From: Mytilus edulis
Lineage: Eukaryota > Mollusca > Bivalvia > Mytilida > Mytilidae
Direction: 5' to 3'
Assembly: GCF_963676685.1 (NCBI RefSeq)
Contig: NC_092350.1
Location: 71,116,502-71,180,501 of the forward strand
Length of the DNA: 64,000 nucleotides
Shown here piece after piece: positions 44,450 through 62,624 of this stretch. Position 1 is the first letter of the stretch, and the number at the start of each line of letters is the position of its first letter. The notes under the pieces are model-generated. The model saw only the letters and a list, made by a program, of their open reading frames with translations, made no database searches and had not been told where the DNA came from. Made by a program: the position numbers and the translations under genes.

Positions 44450-47400
44450 AGGAATGACTGTAATATTTTTGACGCGCGTAGCGGGTTATTGAACAGTGTG
44501 CACCACATTTTTTATGTTATTTCGAATAGACAGAAAAAATAATACAATCATTTCTTATAATTTAATTCTAAATTCCTTTAAAACTGTAGAAAACCATGAA
44601 AAAACCTTAATGACGTCACGGTCACATGACTAAATTATGTCTATGGGCTCATAACAAAATAACGTCAGCCAATCAGAAGATTGAAGTAAAAACTTTTTTT
44701 TTAGATAAATTTAAAATGTAAAATATTGGTTGCTAAACATTTTTTACTCAGTACAATTGATTTTTCTGATTAAAAGGTTTACAGACTTGACGTTGTCGTC
44801 TGATTCACATGAAAAGTAATCTGTCATTTATACCTGGATTAAATTATGTGCTACATTTATTTTCATTAATTTCCTAGTGAGCACACTGATTGCACTTTGC
44901 CGCCTGGTGTTTACATTTGAAATAGCATATAAAGACTTAAGTATCAAATTTGTTTTAAAAAAAAGTTGTAAGTCGCTATCTATTATTAATTTAAAACCGT
45001 TAAATAGATACTTTACAAAATAACATGATAATACATGGAGATTTTTAGTTATAAATTATAAGTGCTAACGTTGTGTATAATTATGTTTACTTTATAGTTT
45101 TATTTTTTTGGTTGTTGTTGAACAACAAAGTTCCAGTTGGTCTTGGAACGGTATCTGTGCATGCAGCTTTATGGTTTCAGCTTGGGTGTTTCTAATGCAG
45201 ATTGGCTGATATGTGTGATTATAACGCCTGAGTTTTTTTATAGTGTTGTTTTCATTATGTATACCCTTCTGTTTAAATTTTACTTAAATTTTACATTTTT
45301 GGGAATAGTATATGTTAGTTTGTTTTACTATACTGTATGCAATACCGATAACAAAAACTTTTTCTTGTTGGTATCTTAGTCAGATCAATTTACATGTTTG
45401 TTTGAATTTTAAAGTTTTTTATGTTGTATGTTTGAGATGTATGTATATTTCATTTTCTGTAAAATATGTTAATAATCAGAAAAAGTTCTAAAGGAAAATA
45501 AAAAAAGAAACTTTGGAAAATTATCGCTCCCGGTGTGTTTAAAGGTTTTCCTAATCAGCAAACACTAAAACTATTGTTGAACTTGCACGATTCTTTGAGC
45601 AGATGATAATAATTAAGCGGTATGAGTTACCAGTCTCATATTTTAATGCTGGGAGAGAATGCCTTTTATATTCATTGCTGATATCATTTGTTCATTTATT
45701 CCTCTCAATTTCTCAAGCTAAGATAATTTTTAAAAAATGACTTAAAGATTAATATAAAAGAAGATATTACACGCTTTTTTTTATGGAGGTGTTTTTTTCT
45801 TGTCAATATGATTTCGCAAAGAGTTTACTTTTATTTGCGCCGTAACATGTAGTTAAGGAAGTTCACTCCTCTTGTTTCTTGTCAGATATTCGGAATCCTC
45901 TAGTTTTATTCATATAGTGCCAATAACATTTTTGCGACCTGACCCCTACTTTTCTTTTCATAATTTTATTGCATATAGTTTTAAAAGTAATTTCTGAAAA
46001 TTTTATAGAATCTTTGTTATTTTTTCATAGTTTTTGAAAGGAAAAAGGTGTCGATGTAAAATATATGAAAAATGTAGAGAGAACTATTTCTCGCCAAATT
46101 TTCAATTGATTGTATCTCAAAAACTAGATCACAGACCTATCATTTTTTTATTCATATTCTATCAATCTATACCAGTTTTATTTTGAAACAGACGAGCGAA
46201 CATCCTTAAACGTCTGTATTATCTTGCAACTTGCCCTTAATAGTTCTCCTTAATAAAATGCATTAATAACAGAGCATTGATAAAAAATTAAAACATTGCA
46301 TCTTGTTATCCGTAAAATTTTGTCATGTTCATGTTAAATTGATAGTAATTTATTTTTGTTACATACAACGAAACTCATATTTTGCTAAGTCACTTTGAGA
46401 TTATGGACACTTCGTTGTATCTGACTTATTTTTTACATTAGTGTATGCTCAACCTACTTTATACCATTTAGGTACCACCAAATAAATTATCAGTACATTC
46501 AAAACAAATGTGTTAATGTTTTTTTCCTTTTATCACCTTCACTGTTTTGTTTTTTTTTATTTTCTGGGCTTTTTCAAAATACTGATTTTATCGATAATTG
46601 AATGGCCATAAATTAAAAAACATAAATTGAGAATAAGACATTATGGTTATATTATTAAATGCGGGCATTGTTCTTAGTTGAATGATTTAATCAGTAAAAC
46701 GTTTGACGTTAACGCATGCGCTATAAAAAAACCTATTGACATGTAAATGGTTTAAGTAAATTTGGTGGAAAATAAAAATTGATGTTTATAATTACGTTCT
46801 TAAAAGAATGCTGCTACTAATTCTAAAAGCAATACTTCTATAAATAGTGGTAATAATGACTTTATTCAACATACTCAAATAAACCTTTGAACAAATAAAT
46901 TGGTCAAACAATCATATACAGCCGGTGACTTATTCATATCAAATTCAATTATTTTCTGTCTTAAGTCAGTAACTATCAGTAAAATACGAACATCATCAAA
47001 TTCTATGGATAATACAGAATGCAATATCAGTCAAGATGCAATGCTTTAATTATTTGGCGGTTATTTCTATTTATATATAGCATGAACAAATCAAAACTTA
47101 GATATACTATGATATAGTCGGAAAGTTATATTTCGCATTTAGCGAATTAGATTAATATTACTTTGTGTTTCTTGATTACTTTCTTTGTTTTTGAACAACA
47201 ACACCGATTTTTTTAAGCTATTTTTCTTTCCTAATTTTCTAATTGAATATGATAAATATTTCTTCTGGTTTAATGATAATACGTAATTTAAAAAAAAAGA
47301 AAACGTGACTAAGTACATGTATAAGTTGAAACAACAATTATATCTTTTGTATATACTTTTCTAATTTAAATAATCGTCTTGTATTTTAAATTTAGATAGT

Positions 47401-49000
47401 TATATACAAAAGTAATGTTGTGCTTAAAAACCAACCACAGCCTATTTAAATAGTGTCTCAATCAAAACTATTGTATAAGTTTAAAAGATTCTTGCTTAAG
47501 ATAACATGTAAAAACATCCAAAAACAAATTATGCTGATTTTGCTAAACAAAATAAGAAAAATATATCATGTATATAGCACTGTTTTATAGATTAGAGTAA
47601 AAACTGATTAGTTGCAATTTAGTTCCAATGTATTTGTTTAATTACTTAATAATCTATATTCATCCATTTTGGTTTTGTCTTTTTTCTTCCTTTATAATAC
47701 AACACAGTGTAAGACATTGCAAGTTAACAGATGATCGAAGCAAATGTGTACAGCAATCCGCAAATGATCCTCATTCTGATCAATAGTCTTAGTTTCATCA
47801 GTAGTGGACATTGATTTTCTGTTGGTTTTAATTTATATACATTGTAGTTACTGGACTGGTCATGTTTCTGGGGGCAGAGGTCCTCACAAGTTTGAAAAGC
47901 TTTCATCGTTCAGAGTTTCTGGAATACATTAGTATAGCCATGATAACATTAGTGTACGTATTACAAAACAAATATTTGTAAAATGTTGAGAAAGTTTAAA
48001 CTTTTTTTTAACTCATCTAGTATTGCTTGGCTCTTTAGTTTGACTGTTTATCAGAACCAATCATAAATGTCACTAGCAAACCAATTTTAATCTGAAACCA
48101 TTAACTTAATCTGAACAGCTCTTGAAAGGCTGAAACATTAATTATTAAATCCTATTACGTTTTTCAGTCAGTTAGCAGACTTATCGACTGCGGTAATTCA
48201 ATACTGCACAGAGAATTTCCTTGCAGTCAATTAAGATCTATTCAGTCTATGTTCAATAGTTGTATTTTACCTGCAGACTTCAACATCGTACTGATTTGTC
48301 TGAAATGCTACTTAACAATACTGAATTGAATACAAAGCTGATTATTTAGTACGCTAAGACTCAACATTGTCGTTCGAATTAAACAATTTGGAAAACTAAT
48401 ATACTTCAAAATCATTTAGAACCATTAAGATACCCAATGAATTAAAACCACTATTTTAATGGTAAATAGTGATATCAAAATAAATAAAACGTTTCATATT
48501 GATTAAAAATTAATCATTGTTGCCACTTTGGCCATACAATTCATACATTTTTTGTTTGCTATTTCTAGTTCTTTTTCAAAGAGTTATACTATATATAATT
48601 AACCAATCAAATCTATTGTCAGGTAACAGAATAATGGCACAAGTTGTGTGTATCGTTAGAATAGTTAACAAAGAACTAGTGGCTTGCCTAGAAAACGAGG
48701 AAAATATACCTTTTTAAAACGAAATACAACCTACAACAGTCCAGGTGCAAAGCATCGTGTCGACAAATCTTAAGCACCCATCAGACAATATTTTGTTTTT
48801 GTTAGAAGCTGTAAGATTTTAAAACTTAAAGGAATAATAGAAGGGTAAAGAAATATCCATATTATTATTAGTAGTTTCAGAACTAGGCATATGTAACTGA
48901 GCTGTCATCTTCATCACAAACTACGTTACTAAATACACTGACCGATAATGAAATTAACGGTATATTTAATTTTGGACCAGTAGCGTATTGCAAAAATTAA
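44450..49000. other. Gene-poor stretch
   Basis: AT-rich. A piece at 44,475-44,690 with GACGCGCGTAGCGGG, AATGACGTCACGGTCACATG and ACGTCAGCCAATCAGAAG recalls the interiors of the hairpin elements. Frames of 60-80 codons (45,137; 47,724; 48,517) have no motif or splice context and are not called. Confidence 0.45.
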
Positions 49001-49007
49001 TTTCTCT

Positions 49008-49185
49008 TCGGTGATGCTCGAGCCAAAATATTTGAAAATCCATAAACTTATAAAACAAAAATATTGGCTTATGAACCAAAAACGACAAAGGTATAACCAT
49101 AGTCGTGCAAGGAATCAGAGCTTTGCATGAGGGATTTTCCTTAATTTAAATATTTTCAAAAAATATTTAAACATCAAATTTTAAT
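49008..49185 (-). repeat. Truncated family A hammerhead repeat
   Basis: On the minus strand GAGGGA-less remnants of the family A unit are seen: CTCATGCAAAGCTCTGATTC then TTCAAATATTTTGGCTCGAG and CATCACCGAAGAGA. The hammerhead core is mutated (C-CGAAGA) and stem II is lost, so it is inactive. Confidence 0.5.
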
Positions 49186-49250
49186 AACACAATATTCGTC
49201 TTTTCATTAGAATAAACTCATCAAAGATACGAGGACTAAATTTTATATAT

Positions 49251-49294
49251 ACGTCAGACGCGCGTTTCGTCTACAAAAGATTCATCAGTGACGC
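49251..49294 (-). ncRNA. Hammerhead motif, family B, downstream copy (stem II mutated)
   Basis: Stem I is GCGTCA/TGACGT, the core CTGATGA, and GAAA and palindromic ACGCGCGT are present. Stem II begins ATC instead of GTC, replacing the conserved G-C pair next to the core with A-C, so activity is probably lowered. Confidence 0.65.
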
Positions 49295-49486
49295 TCGAAT
49301 CCAAAAAAGTTTTTAAAAAAGCCAAATAAAGTACGAAGTTGAAGAGCATTGAGATCCAAATACCTAAAAGTGTTGCCAAATACAGTTAAGGTAATCTATG
49401 CTTGAGGTAGAAAAGCCTTAGTATTTCAAAACATTCAAAATTTTGTTAACAGTTAATTTATAAATATAACAATATCAATGATAATC

Positions 49487-49572
49487 CATGTCAGCACAAA
49501 AAGTGCTGACTACTGGGCTTGTGATACCCTCGGGGGAAATAAATCTCCTGCAGCAGTGGCATCGACCCAGTG
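49487..49572 (-). ncRNA. Structured module of the family B dimer
   Basis: Reverse-strand copy of the module at 3,601: ACTGGGTCGATGCCACTGCT at one end, GTCAGCAC-TTTTT-GTGCTGAC hairpin at the other. It lies between the two hammerheads. Confidence 0.55.
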
Positions 49573-49618
49573 GTTGTAAATAAACTAATCATAGATACCA
49601 GGACTAAATTTTATATAT

Positions 49619-49662
49619 ATGCCAGACGCGCGTTTCGTCTACAAAAGACTCATCAGTGACGC
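49619..49662 (-). ncRNA. Hammerhead motif, family B, upstream copy (intact core)
   Basis: Stem I is GCGTCA with TGGCAT (four inner pairs, one G-U), the core CTGATGA, stem II GTC/GAC with loop TTTTGTA, GAAA, stem III palindrome ACGCGCGT and the C cleavage base. All consensus positions are kept. Confidence 0.7.
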
Positions 49663-49974
49663 TCGAATTCAAAAAAGTTTAAAAAAAAAAGCCAAATAAA
49701 GTACGAAGTTGAAGCATTACAACAGACACACAAGCATGTGGAACTAACTAGTTATTCCAAATCTCAAATTTACTTCTTTAAACAACCAGTTAAAATATGA
49801 ACTGAACATACATCAACGAACAATAAATTGTCAAAGGTACTTACCAATAATGTAAAGACAAAAACAATCGAAAAACCATAGGTTAAATTAAACACTGATA
49901 TAATACCCACTTTAAAAAAATGGTAATGGTAAAAAATTATCAACTAGCTATTTACTAAACTTAAAATTTTTCGA

Positions 49975-50215
49975 CATGCTAAGGATTTCCTTCCCCAGAC
50001 AGGAATAGATAACATTAGCTGTATTTTCAAAATATTTGGTTCTCAATGCTCATCAACGTCGTACTGTGTTTGCCCTTCTGACTTTTTGATTCGACTTCCA
50101 TTGATTAGTCTGTTAAAGATAACACTTACAAAATTTTGATCCTAGTATCTATGGTGAGTTAATTTACTGGGTCGATGTAACTGCTGTGGAAGATTACCTC
50201 CATGAGAGAATCGAT
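49975..50215 (+). repeat. Decayed family B hammerhead repeat
   Basis: Plus-strand landmarks CTAAGGATTTCC, TAGATAACATTAGCTGTAT, TCTCAATGCTCATCAACG, ATCCTAGTATCTATGGTGAG and CTGGGTCGATGTAACTGCTG are in family order, but the ribozyme segment is reduced to CCATTGATTAGTC and lacks GAAA. Confidence 0.55.
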
Positions 50216-50584
50216 GGTGTGTTTATTGTTCTCTAAACAAATATACTCTGCTTGAATGTTGTTTTTTTATAAATGATATCGTCTTGAGACAGGCATAAAA
50301 ATACACTAAGATCCCCCATTTCATTTCTTGATCAAACAAAGAAAGAAATTATATACAAGCTTTTTATAAGTCGTCGTAACAATATTTTCAAGTTTAGCCA
50401 AAATAATCATAGATCAAATTAATTCGTTCATTGTGTTCTTTAGTGTTACTACGTTTTGTGATTGAGTTAAGTCATTCCAATTTATATTTTATAGTGTGTC
50501 TTTCTATGTTGTGATGTTACACTATTGTTTCAGATAAGGGAGAAGATTTGATACCATTAAAACGTTTAATACCACTGTAATTGT

Positions 50585-50890
50585 TTGCTCCTGTCCTAAG
50601 TCAGGAATCTGATGTTCAGTAGCGGTCGTTTGTTTATGTGGTTCATTAGTGTTTCTCGTTTTTTTTTATATATATATATAGATTAAACCGTTGGTTTTCC
50701 CGTTTGAATGGTTGTACACTAGTAATTTTTGGGGTCCTTTATAGCTTGCCTTTCGGTGTGAGCCAAAGCTCCGTGTTGAAGACCGTATCTTGACCTATAA
50801 TTGTTTACTTTTATAAATTGTGACTTGGATGGAGAGTTGTTTCGTTGGCACTCATACCACATCTTCCTATATCTGTGGTTAAATCTAGCT
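50585..50890 (+). repeat. Dispersed repeat, inverse of the 18.5 kb copy
   Basis: GTCCTAAGTCAGGAATCTGA, TTGCCTTTCGGTGTGAGCCA, TTGACCTATAATTGTTTACT and GAGAGTTGTTTCGTTGGCAC correspond to the reverse complement of 18,528-18,830. Confidence 0.55.
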
Positions 50891-52915
50891 GTTTCCAACA
50901 TTATAGTTAAACGTGAAAAATGATATAATGAAAGGTTGGTACTAAATACTATTTGTAGTACAATATACAACCATATGTACATTTACGTTCACTCGTTTAG
51001 AGTACCCCAAACTACTATACTGTTATGGCAATTGTTAGGTTCATTTTCATATAAAACATAATAATAAAAGTCACGTATGGAATCAAACATCAAAGATTAA
51101 AATTGAATAAAGAAATGCTAACGAGTTTAAAAACCTTGGGAAAAAATTAAGGGCATTAGAGCAGTTTATATAATGTCCAAAAATATGTAAATTTTTATTA
51201 TATTATTAACTGCTTACTTAAATTTGTAGTATTTATTAACTGTAACTACCCGGGTTTGAAACATGTCAAGAAGCCTGGCCACGTTACATTGATGCCTGTA
51301 TAAGAGAGCATCCCCTGCGGAGGGTTTTTAAAGATGAGGCCTCCTGCCTTGCATTCCAGTTCCAGATTAACGTTGATTTGGTAAGTCTTATTGAACGGAC
51401 AAAGAATAATTGTTAACTGAATATTACAAAATGTTTAATGAAATATTTAACAAAAGATAAAGGTTAAAACACAAATGATTTAGTGACCATTTAAAAGTCT
51501 GATCTGAAATGTCTGAACAATAAAAAGGTGGTGTTTTGTTCCTGTTTAAACATTCGTTCAGTCACATGGCTGCCGCAAACCAAATCGATGTATAATACTT
51601 GTGGAGGGGATTCCAATATTTATGGTTGTTACAAAATTTTACATCGGTCTCAAACCACGTTAATGTATCGGAAAAAGTTTTTAAAAAAAATTTAATATGA
51701 GAAGCGCCTTTTAAAGTAATGTAGTTGTCCACCTGATTTTTTTGCCTATTCTAAAGTGCTCATACATGTATATTTTTTTTTATAATGTATGGATTATTTT
51801 GGTTCTAACTGTTCCCATTTAATATAGCCAGATCAGAAACCATTATTTCTTTTTGTTACTATAATTTGGTAGGCATTATTACACTAAGTGAAAAGATCAA
51901 TTTGATGTTTGTATGGAGCTACAAAACACGTTGTATGTCCTCTTTTTGCGGTAAATCTGCAAAACATTGTACGTTACCGTTGACATATCAAGTTCCATTT
52001 AATTTTATTATTCTCTTGCTACATTTTATGAAATGTAAACATCAATTTCTTCTTTTCAAGTTAAAAGAATACCGTTTTGGACTGACAAACAAAAATAGAA
52101 GATTAAAACGCTTTGATTTTATCTATCTTTTATCATTTAAATTTGAAAATAAGATAAAAATTGGTTTAAATGCATCAATGACACACACACAAAAAAAAGT
52201 TATTGAGAAAACAATATAATCTTCATTATTGCAAACATCTGAATAAATATAGCAAACAAGTTAGGAATGAATTAAACGAAATATTGGATAGATGACAATA
52301 TATCTCTTGCACGTTCAAGACACCCTTGTAGATTTCGAAAAAAGAGACGGCTAATGCCGCTACAAGGCAGCACTCGCACCCGCAAAGTGGAAAGGGATTA
52401 ATATAAGATGCAAACTTGTTTCCCAATTCACTATAAATAAATGTGTTTAAACTAGACAGTCTCCCAACTACACAGAAAACTAAAAATATCTAAATAGGTC
52501 AACAAACATTCATCAAAACAGACAGGTGTCCGCACAATATTGCAAACCTTAAATTGTTTAACGAAATCGAGAATATTATCATTTAATATTACATAGAATT
52601 CATACAATATTGCATGCTTCAAAAACCTAGAATTGATAATCTTATCAAATAAACTCATCATAGGTACCAGGATTAAAACTGTATCCTTGTTTGGCATTAT
52701 CTTTATATGATTTTATTTTTCTTGTTTTTAGATGTCTTATCATTTCTTCAAATTCTACTTTCAACTTATGTATGCTGTAAATTTCTATGGTCTACCATAA
52801 CTTGCTATTGCCGTACCCTAACTTAGAATATATACTTACATCTCGAATGTCTATAACCTATACACTTTTAGTTATATTTGATTTATTTCGTTTTATAGAT
52901 TTGAAAAAAACAGTT

Positions 52916-57837
<4,922 letters not shown>

Positions 57838-58619
57838 TCAAGCTATTCACAAAAGACTACACAAAGACTGCAAAACCAACCATATTCTGTAATTGACCAA
57901 AGCACGGCTTTTGTATTGCTTACTTTATTTTATGTCTATGCTATCTAATCGTATTTTAGAAAATGAAAGGGTTAAATGTCAATTTATCTAATGAAAAAAA
58001 AATACGTTCATTAAAGCTGCACTTGAATTCTTTGACATATATTCTGTTTGAAACGCTATAAAGTTTTAGTATATTAGTAAATTTGGATGATAATTTAAAT
58101 AATCTTAAATTGAGTTCGAGCTCATGTTTCGTTTATTTTGCCCTGAGAGAGTTGCATAAAAGGAATATCTGTTTCGAATTGTACTTAAAAATAAAGAAAG
58201 TGCATTACAAAAATTTAAAGTCCACCAAGCGTCTTTGTGATCGTCATTATGCGGGATAAATTAGAAGTAGTATTTGTTTTGTAATTACTTAATAACAATT
58301 CCCTTATGATAGAAGTGCTGAATATCAATTATAAGAATTTAGTTTGCCGACTAATGCGTGCAATATAGCATTATCATTTTTTTCAATCATTTCTATCGTT
58401 CATCATAGGAACGGAAGTGACAAGTCTACTAAACGCAAGGATAATGTTCACCATAACCAAAGTTTTTGACGGAAATGCAACGAACTCAAAAGTTGACTAT
58501 TGGTCTCTAGTGGAGAGTTGTTATCTCTCTGGCAATCACATTCCATCTTGTAATCTAATAAGATTTATTTTTTTGTTATTTTTCTAATATGAAAATATCT
58601 ATAAATTTCAATAACCTAC

Positions 58620-59169
58620 TGTTCTTATATAGCTGTAGTCTGCATTTCTTGCCATATAAGCTGGAACAATCCCTGTGACAACAATCTATAATCAATAGAA
58701 TTAAAAAAAAAAATAATAATAATAATAATAATAATAAAATAATTAAAAACCAATTGTTCAGAGATAAAATCGAGGTCTTTCCACATCAATTTTCAAAATT
58801 AGTAATGAGAAACTATTTCCGGTTTACTCAAAGTTGCTATTGGCATTCAAGCATATAGTTTTTACGTTTTTGAAAAAAATATTCTCCAGTTTATTTTTCA
58901 TTCATACATTTGTTTAAATATGATACAGTGATCAACTAACTTGAAAGGTATTAAGCAATAACTATTATGATATTCAAGTGAAACAAAATTGCTATCATAC
59001 CTTTCTTCCCTAAGTTGTCACAAACTTTCTTGTCGATTCCAATTGAAACGAATGTTATGATCAAACAACCTAGGCCAAGAAGTATCTGTATTTCGCCATA
59101 TCTTTTGAGAGTAGAGCCCAATCTTTCCTTTGCAGTGACCACTTTCGATTCCATTGTATAGAATTTCAT
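58620..59169 (-). pseudogene. MS4A-like partial copy A (exons 1 and 3)
   Basis: Exon 1 (59,169-59,001) is open, with the same start, the membrane segment and an intact GTATGA donor. Exon 3 (58,685-58,620) has its acceptor and donor. The region between is shortened and the microsatellite is small. Downstream exons 4 onward are missing, replaced by the inverted-repeat junction at 58.2 kb. No complete protein can be read. Confidence 0.6.
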
Positions 59170-59834
59170 AATAGTTTTTTTTTCAAATCTGTAAAAAGAA
59201 ATAAATCAAATATAACTAAAATTGTATAGGTTATAGAAAATTCGAGAATTAAGTATGAGGGTTACGGCTATAACAACATATGGTAGACCGTAAATATTTC
59301 GATCATAAACAAGTTGAAAGTAAAATTTGAAGAAACGATAAGATATGTAAATACAAGAAGAATAAAGTCATATAAAGATAATGGCAAACAAGGACATAAT
59401 TGTTGGGAAAGAAAAAAAGACAAACGTAAGGGTAAACTTGCTGTCAAGCGTCTTTGTGATCGTCATTATGGGCGATAAAATAGAAATAGTATTTGTTCTG
59501 TAAGTACTTTATCACAATTCCCTTATGATAGAAGTGCTGAATATCGATTATAAGAATGTAATTTGCCTACTAATGCGTGCAATATAGCATTATCATTTTT
59601 TTCAATCATTTCTATCGCTCATCATAGGAACAGAAGTGACGACTCTCCTAAACGCAAGGATAATGTTCACCATAACCAAAGTTTTTGACGGAAATGCAAC
59701 GAACTCGAAAGTTGACTATTGGTCTCTAGTGGAGAGTTGTTATCTCTCTGGCAATCACATTCCATCTTGTAATCTAATAAGATTTATTTTTTATTTTTCT
59801 AATATGAAAATATCTATAAATTTCAATAACCTAC

Positions 59835-59926
59835 TGTTCTTATCAACCTCTAGTCTGCATTTCTTGCCATATAAGCTGGAACAATCCCTGTGACAACAAT
59901 CTATAATAAATAGAATTAAAAAAAGA

Positions 59927-59980
<54 letters not shown>

Positions 59981-60410
59981 CATTAAAAACCAACTGTACA
60001 GAGACAAAATCGAGGTCTTTCCGCATCAATTTTCTAAATTAGTAATAAGAAGCTTCTTTCGGTTTACTCAAAGTTGCTTTTGGCGTTCAAGCATAGAGTT
60101 TTTACGTTTTTGAAAAAAATATTCTCCAGTTTATTTTTCATTCATACATTTGTTTAAATATGATACAGCGATCAACTAAGGTATTACACAATAACTATAA
60201 TAATATTCAAGTGAGAAAAAAAAAATGCTATCATACCTTTCTTCCCTAAGTTGTCGCATACTTTCTTGTCGATTCCAATTGAAACGAATGTTATGATCAA
60301 ACAACCTAGGCCACGAAGTATCTGTATTTTGCCATATGATATCTTTTGAGAGTATAACCCAATCTTTCCTTTGCAGTGACCACTTTCGATTCTATTGTAT
60401 AGAATTTCAT
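59835..60410 (-). pseudogene. MS4A-like partial copy B (frameshift in exon 1)
   Basis: Exon 1 (60,410-60,237) has five extra bases (GATAT duplicated near 60,336), shifting frame before the membrane segment; the donor is kept. In exon 3 (59,900-59,835) the membrane frame gains a TAG where the others have TAC, while the alternative Cys-rich frame stays open. Confidence 0.6.
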
Positions 60411-60892
60411 AATAGTTTTTTTTTTCAAATCTATAAAAAGAAATAAATCCAATATAACTTAAATTGCATAGGTTATAGAAAATTTGAGAATTAAGTATAA
60501 GGGTTACGGCAATAGCAAAATATGGTAGACCGTAAATATTTCGAGCACAAACAAGTTGAAAGTAAAATTTGAACAAACGATTAGATATGTAAATACAAGA
60601 AGAATAAAATCATATGAAGATAATGGCAAAAAAGGACATAATTGTTGGGAAAGAAAAAAAGACAAACGTAAGGGTAAACTTGTTGTCAAGCGTCTTTATG
60701 ATCGTCATTATGCGGGATAAATTAGAAATAACATTTGTTTTGTAAGTACTTAATCACAATTCCCTAATGATAGAAGTGCTGAATATCAATTATTAGAATT
60801 TAGTTTGCCGACTAATGCGTGCAATATAGCATTATCATTTTTTTGAATCATTTCTATCGCTCATCATAGGAACGGATGTGACGACTCTCCAA

Positions 60893-61640
60893 ACCAAATG
60901 TGTTAGATTTATAAAAAATACTGGATATAGATCAAAAGTTGACCATAATGTATTGAATAGTATTGGTCATGTTAATATTGAAAATCGTGTTAAACAATTG
61001 AGATTAAACCATGTTCATAATATTTATTCCCACCAGTGACCTAATTATATGTATACAAATTTAACAAAGGCGAGACATTTTCATCATCATTTCACACGAA
61101 ATAGTGAATATAACTTCTGGGTTCCACCAGTAAAGAGTCAACACAAAGAAGCATTTTATTTTAATGGAATACAAGATTGGAATATGTTGGCAAATATTGT
61201 TAAAAAAAATAAAGAAAATAAAGGATTTTAAAATTAGCGTCAACGAGTACTTGACCAAAAGTTATAGTGCGGATTCATCAGATTCATTTTTATATTATTA
61301 AACTTATTTTTTATTTTAATTATTTTGATATGAAGTTTTTATGTCATATTAATTTGTGTGTTATTATTTTTTGTATGTCGAAACCAAAAGCCTTTTACAT
61401 GAGGGGACCCCATTGGAAACAAGCTTTAGGGCTTTCATGGGTTATCCCTGATAAAACATCAGCCATTTTTGTCCATGCACTTAAGGATACTACACTCATA
61501 AAATGCCATTATATTTTACAAAGTATGTGTAAGTATTGTCTTTATGTATGGTATATTGTGAGTTTTGTAATAATTCCTATGCTCGATATTTTATTGAATA
61601 AAATATTATTATTATTATTATTAATTTTATCATGTTTATT
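60893..61640 (+). pseudogene. Non-LTR retrotransposon 3' end
   Basis: A frame from about 60,893 reads CVRFIKNTGYRSKVD, later RHFHHHFTRNSEYNFWVPPV and FYFNGIQDWNMLANI, the usual C-terminal layout of non-LTR reverse transcriptases (R/H-rich segment, then F-x-G-x-x-x-W-N). A TGA interrupts at about 61,037 and the frame ends at 61,231. An AT-rich 3' region ending in (ATT)n at about 61,605-61,622 follows. It replaces the exon 3 part of MS4A-like copy C. Confidence 0.65.
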
Positions 61641-61832
61641 ACTCAATACTATTGAAAAAAACACCAAAAATAGCAATTTTTCTCATTTCTTGTCCATCCG
61701 AGGCGCAGTGACGAAGAAAATATTCTCCAGTTTATTTTTCATTCATACATTTGTTTAAATATGATACAGCGATTAACTATGGAATTAAACAATAACTATT
61801 ATGATATTCAAGTGAAAAAAATACTATCATAT

Positions 61833-62001
61833 CTTTCTTCTCAAAGTTGTCACAAACTTTCTTGTCGATTCCAATTGAAACGAATGTTATGATCAAACAA
61901 CCTAGGCCAAGAAGTATCTGTATTTCGCCATATCTTTTGAGAGTATAACCCAATCTTTCGTTTGCAGTGACCACTTTCGATTCCATTGTATAGAATTTCA
62001 T
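61833..62001 (-). pseudogene. MS4A-like partial copy C (exon 1 only, donor lost)
   Basis: Open over the full 169-bp exon 1, but the splice donor reads ATATGA instead of GTATGA, and the following exon is replaced by a non-LTR retrotransposon end. Downstream it keeps the GCGCCTCGGA-type segment (61,690-61,715) also found after exon 1 of the main gene, which copies A and B lack. Confidence 0.6.
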
Positions 62002-62344
62002 AAAAGGTTTTTTTTAAATCTATAAAAAGAAATAAATCAAACATAACTGAAATTGTATAGGTTATAGAAAATTCGAGAATTAAGTATAATAGCAAAATAT
62101 GATAGACCGTAAATATTTCGAGCATAAACAAGTTGAAAGTAAAATTTGAAGAAACGATTAGATATGTAAATACAAGAAGAATAAAATCATATAAAGATAA
62201 TGGCAAACAAGGACATAATTGTTGGAAAAGAAGAAAAAAAACAAACGTAAGGGTAAACTTGTTTTCATGAGCATAAACACATCTCTATAAAGTGTTCGTA
62301 ATTGGACAAACATTTCATAATCAAACAGTTTAAAATCAAATCAC

Positions 62345-62510
62345 TGTATCCACCATTTTCTACATTAGAAAATGCCTGTACCAAGTCAGAAATATGACAG
62401 TTGTTATCTATTCGTTTGATGTGTTTCAGCTTTCTGATTTTGCCATTTGATTAGGGACTTTCCGTTTTGAATATTTCTCGAAGTTCAGTATTTTTGCGAT
62501 TTTATTTTTT
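62345..62510 (+). repeat. Dispersed repeat copy
   Basis: AAATGCCTGTACCAAGTCAG, ATTTGATTAGGGACTTTCCG and AAGTTCAGTATTTTTGCGAT; related pieces at 10,863, 19,461 and 37,375. Confidence 0.5.
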
Positions 62511-62624
62511 TAAAGACAGTAATATACCATTTGCTAATTGTGTTTTGTATTCCCTTGGACCTGTAAATACCTTAAATTAGTTTATGAGTTGCATTATCCT
62601 GATTATAAATGAAATATTTACCAA

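Larger units (their letters stand above)
49200..49740 (-). mobile_element. Hammerhead repeat dimer, family B (period 368 bp)
   Basis: On the minus strand: part of a unit, hammerhead (49,662-49,619), CTAAATTT/GTCCTGGTATCTATGAT, structured module (49,572-49,487), body (TACTAAGGCTTTTCTACCTC, CTCAATGCTCTTCAACTTCG), second hammerhead (49,294-49,251), then the start of another unit. The complete unit between the two motifs is 368 bp. This is the same organisation as the family A dimer but with a different hammerhead and body, except for the module. Confidence 0.7.

Noticed and set aside
45137-45379. 80-codon hydrophobic frame
   Set aside because: T-rich DNA on one strand gives Phe/Leu/Val-rich frames by chance; no splice sites, family motif or second copy.
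51262-51378. Open stretch ending in a GTAAGT donor (reads ETCQEAWPRYIDACIREHPL...)
   Set aside because: A stop lies a few codons upstream without an acceptor between, and the inverted copy at 63.72-63.83 kb has a stop and indels in it. Not enough for an exon call.
61267-61758. 163-codon frame downstream of the non-LTR remnant
   Set aside because: It runs through the 3' UTR-like region, an ATT tract and the inverted MS4A-like flank, so it crosses element boundaries and is not one gene.
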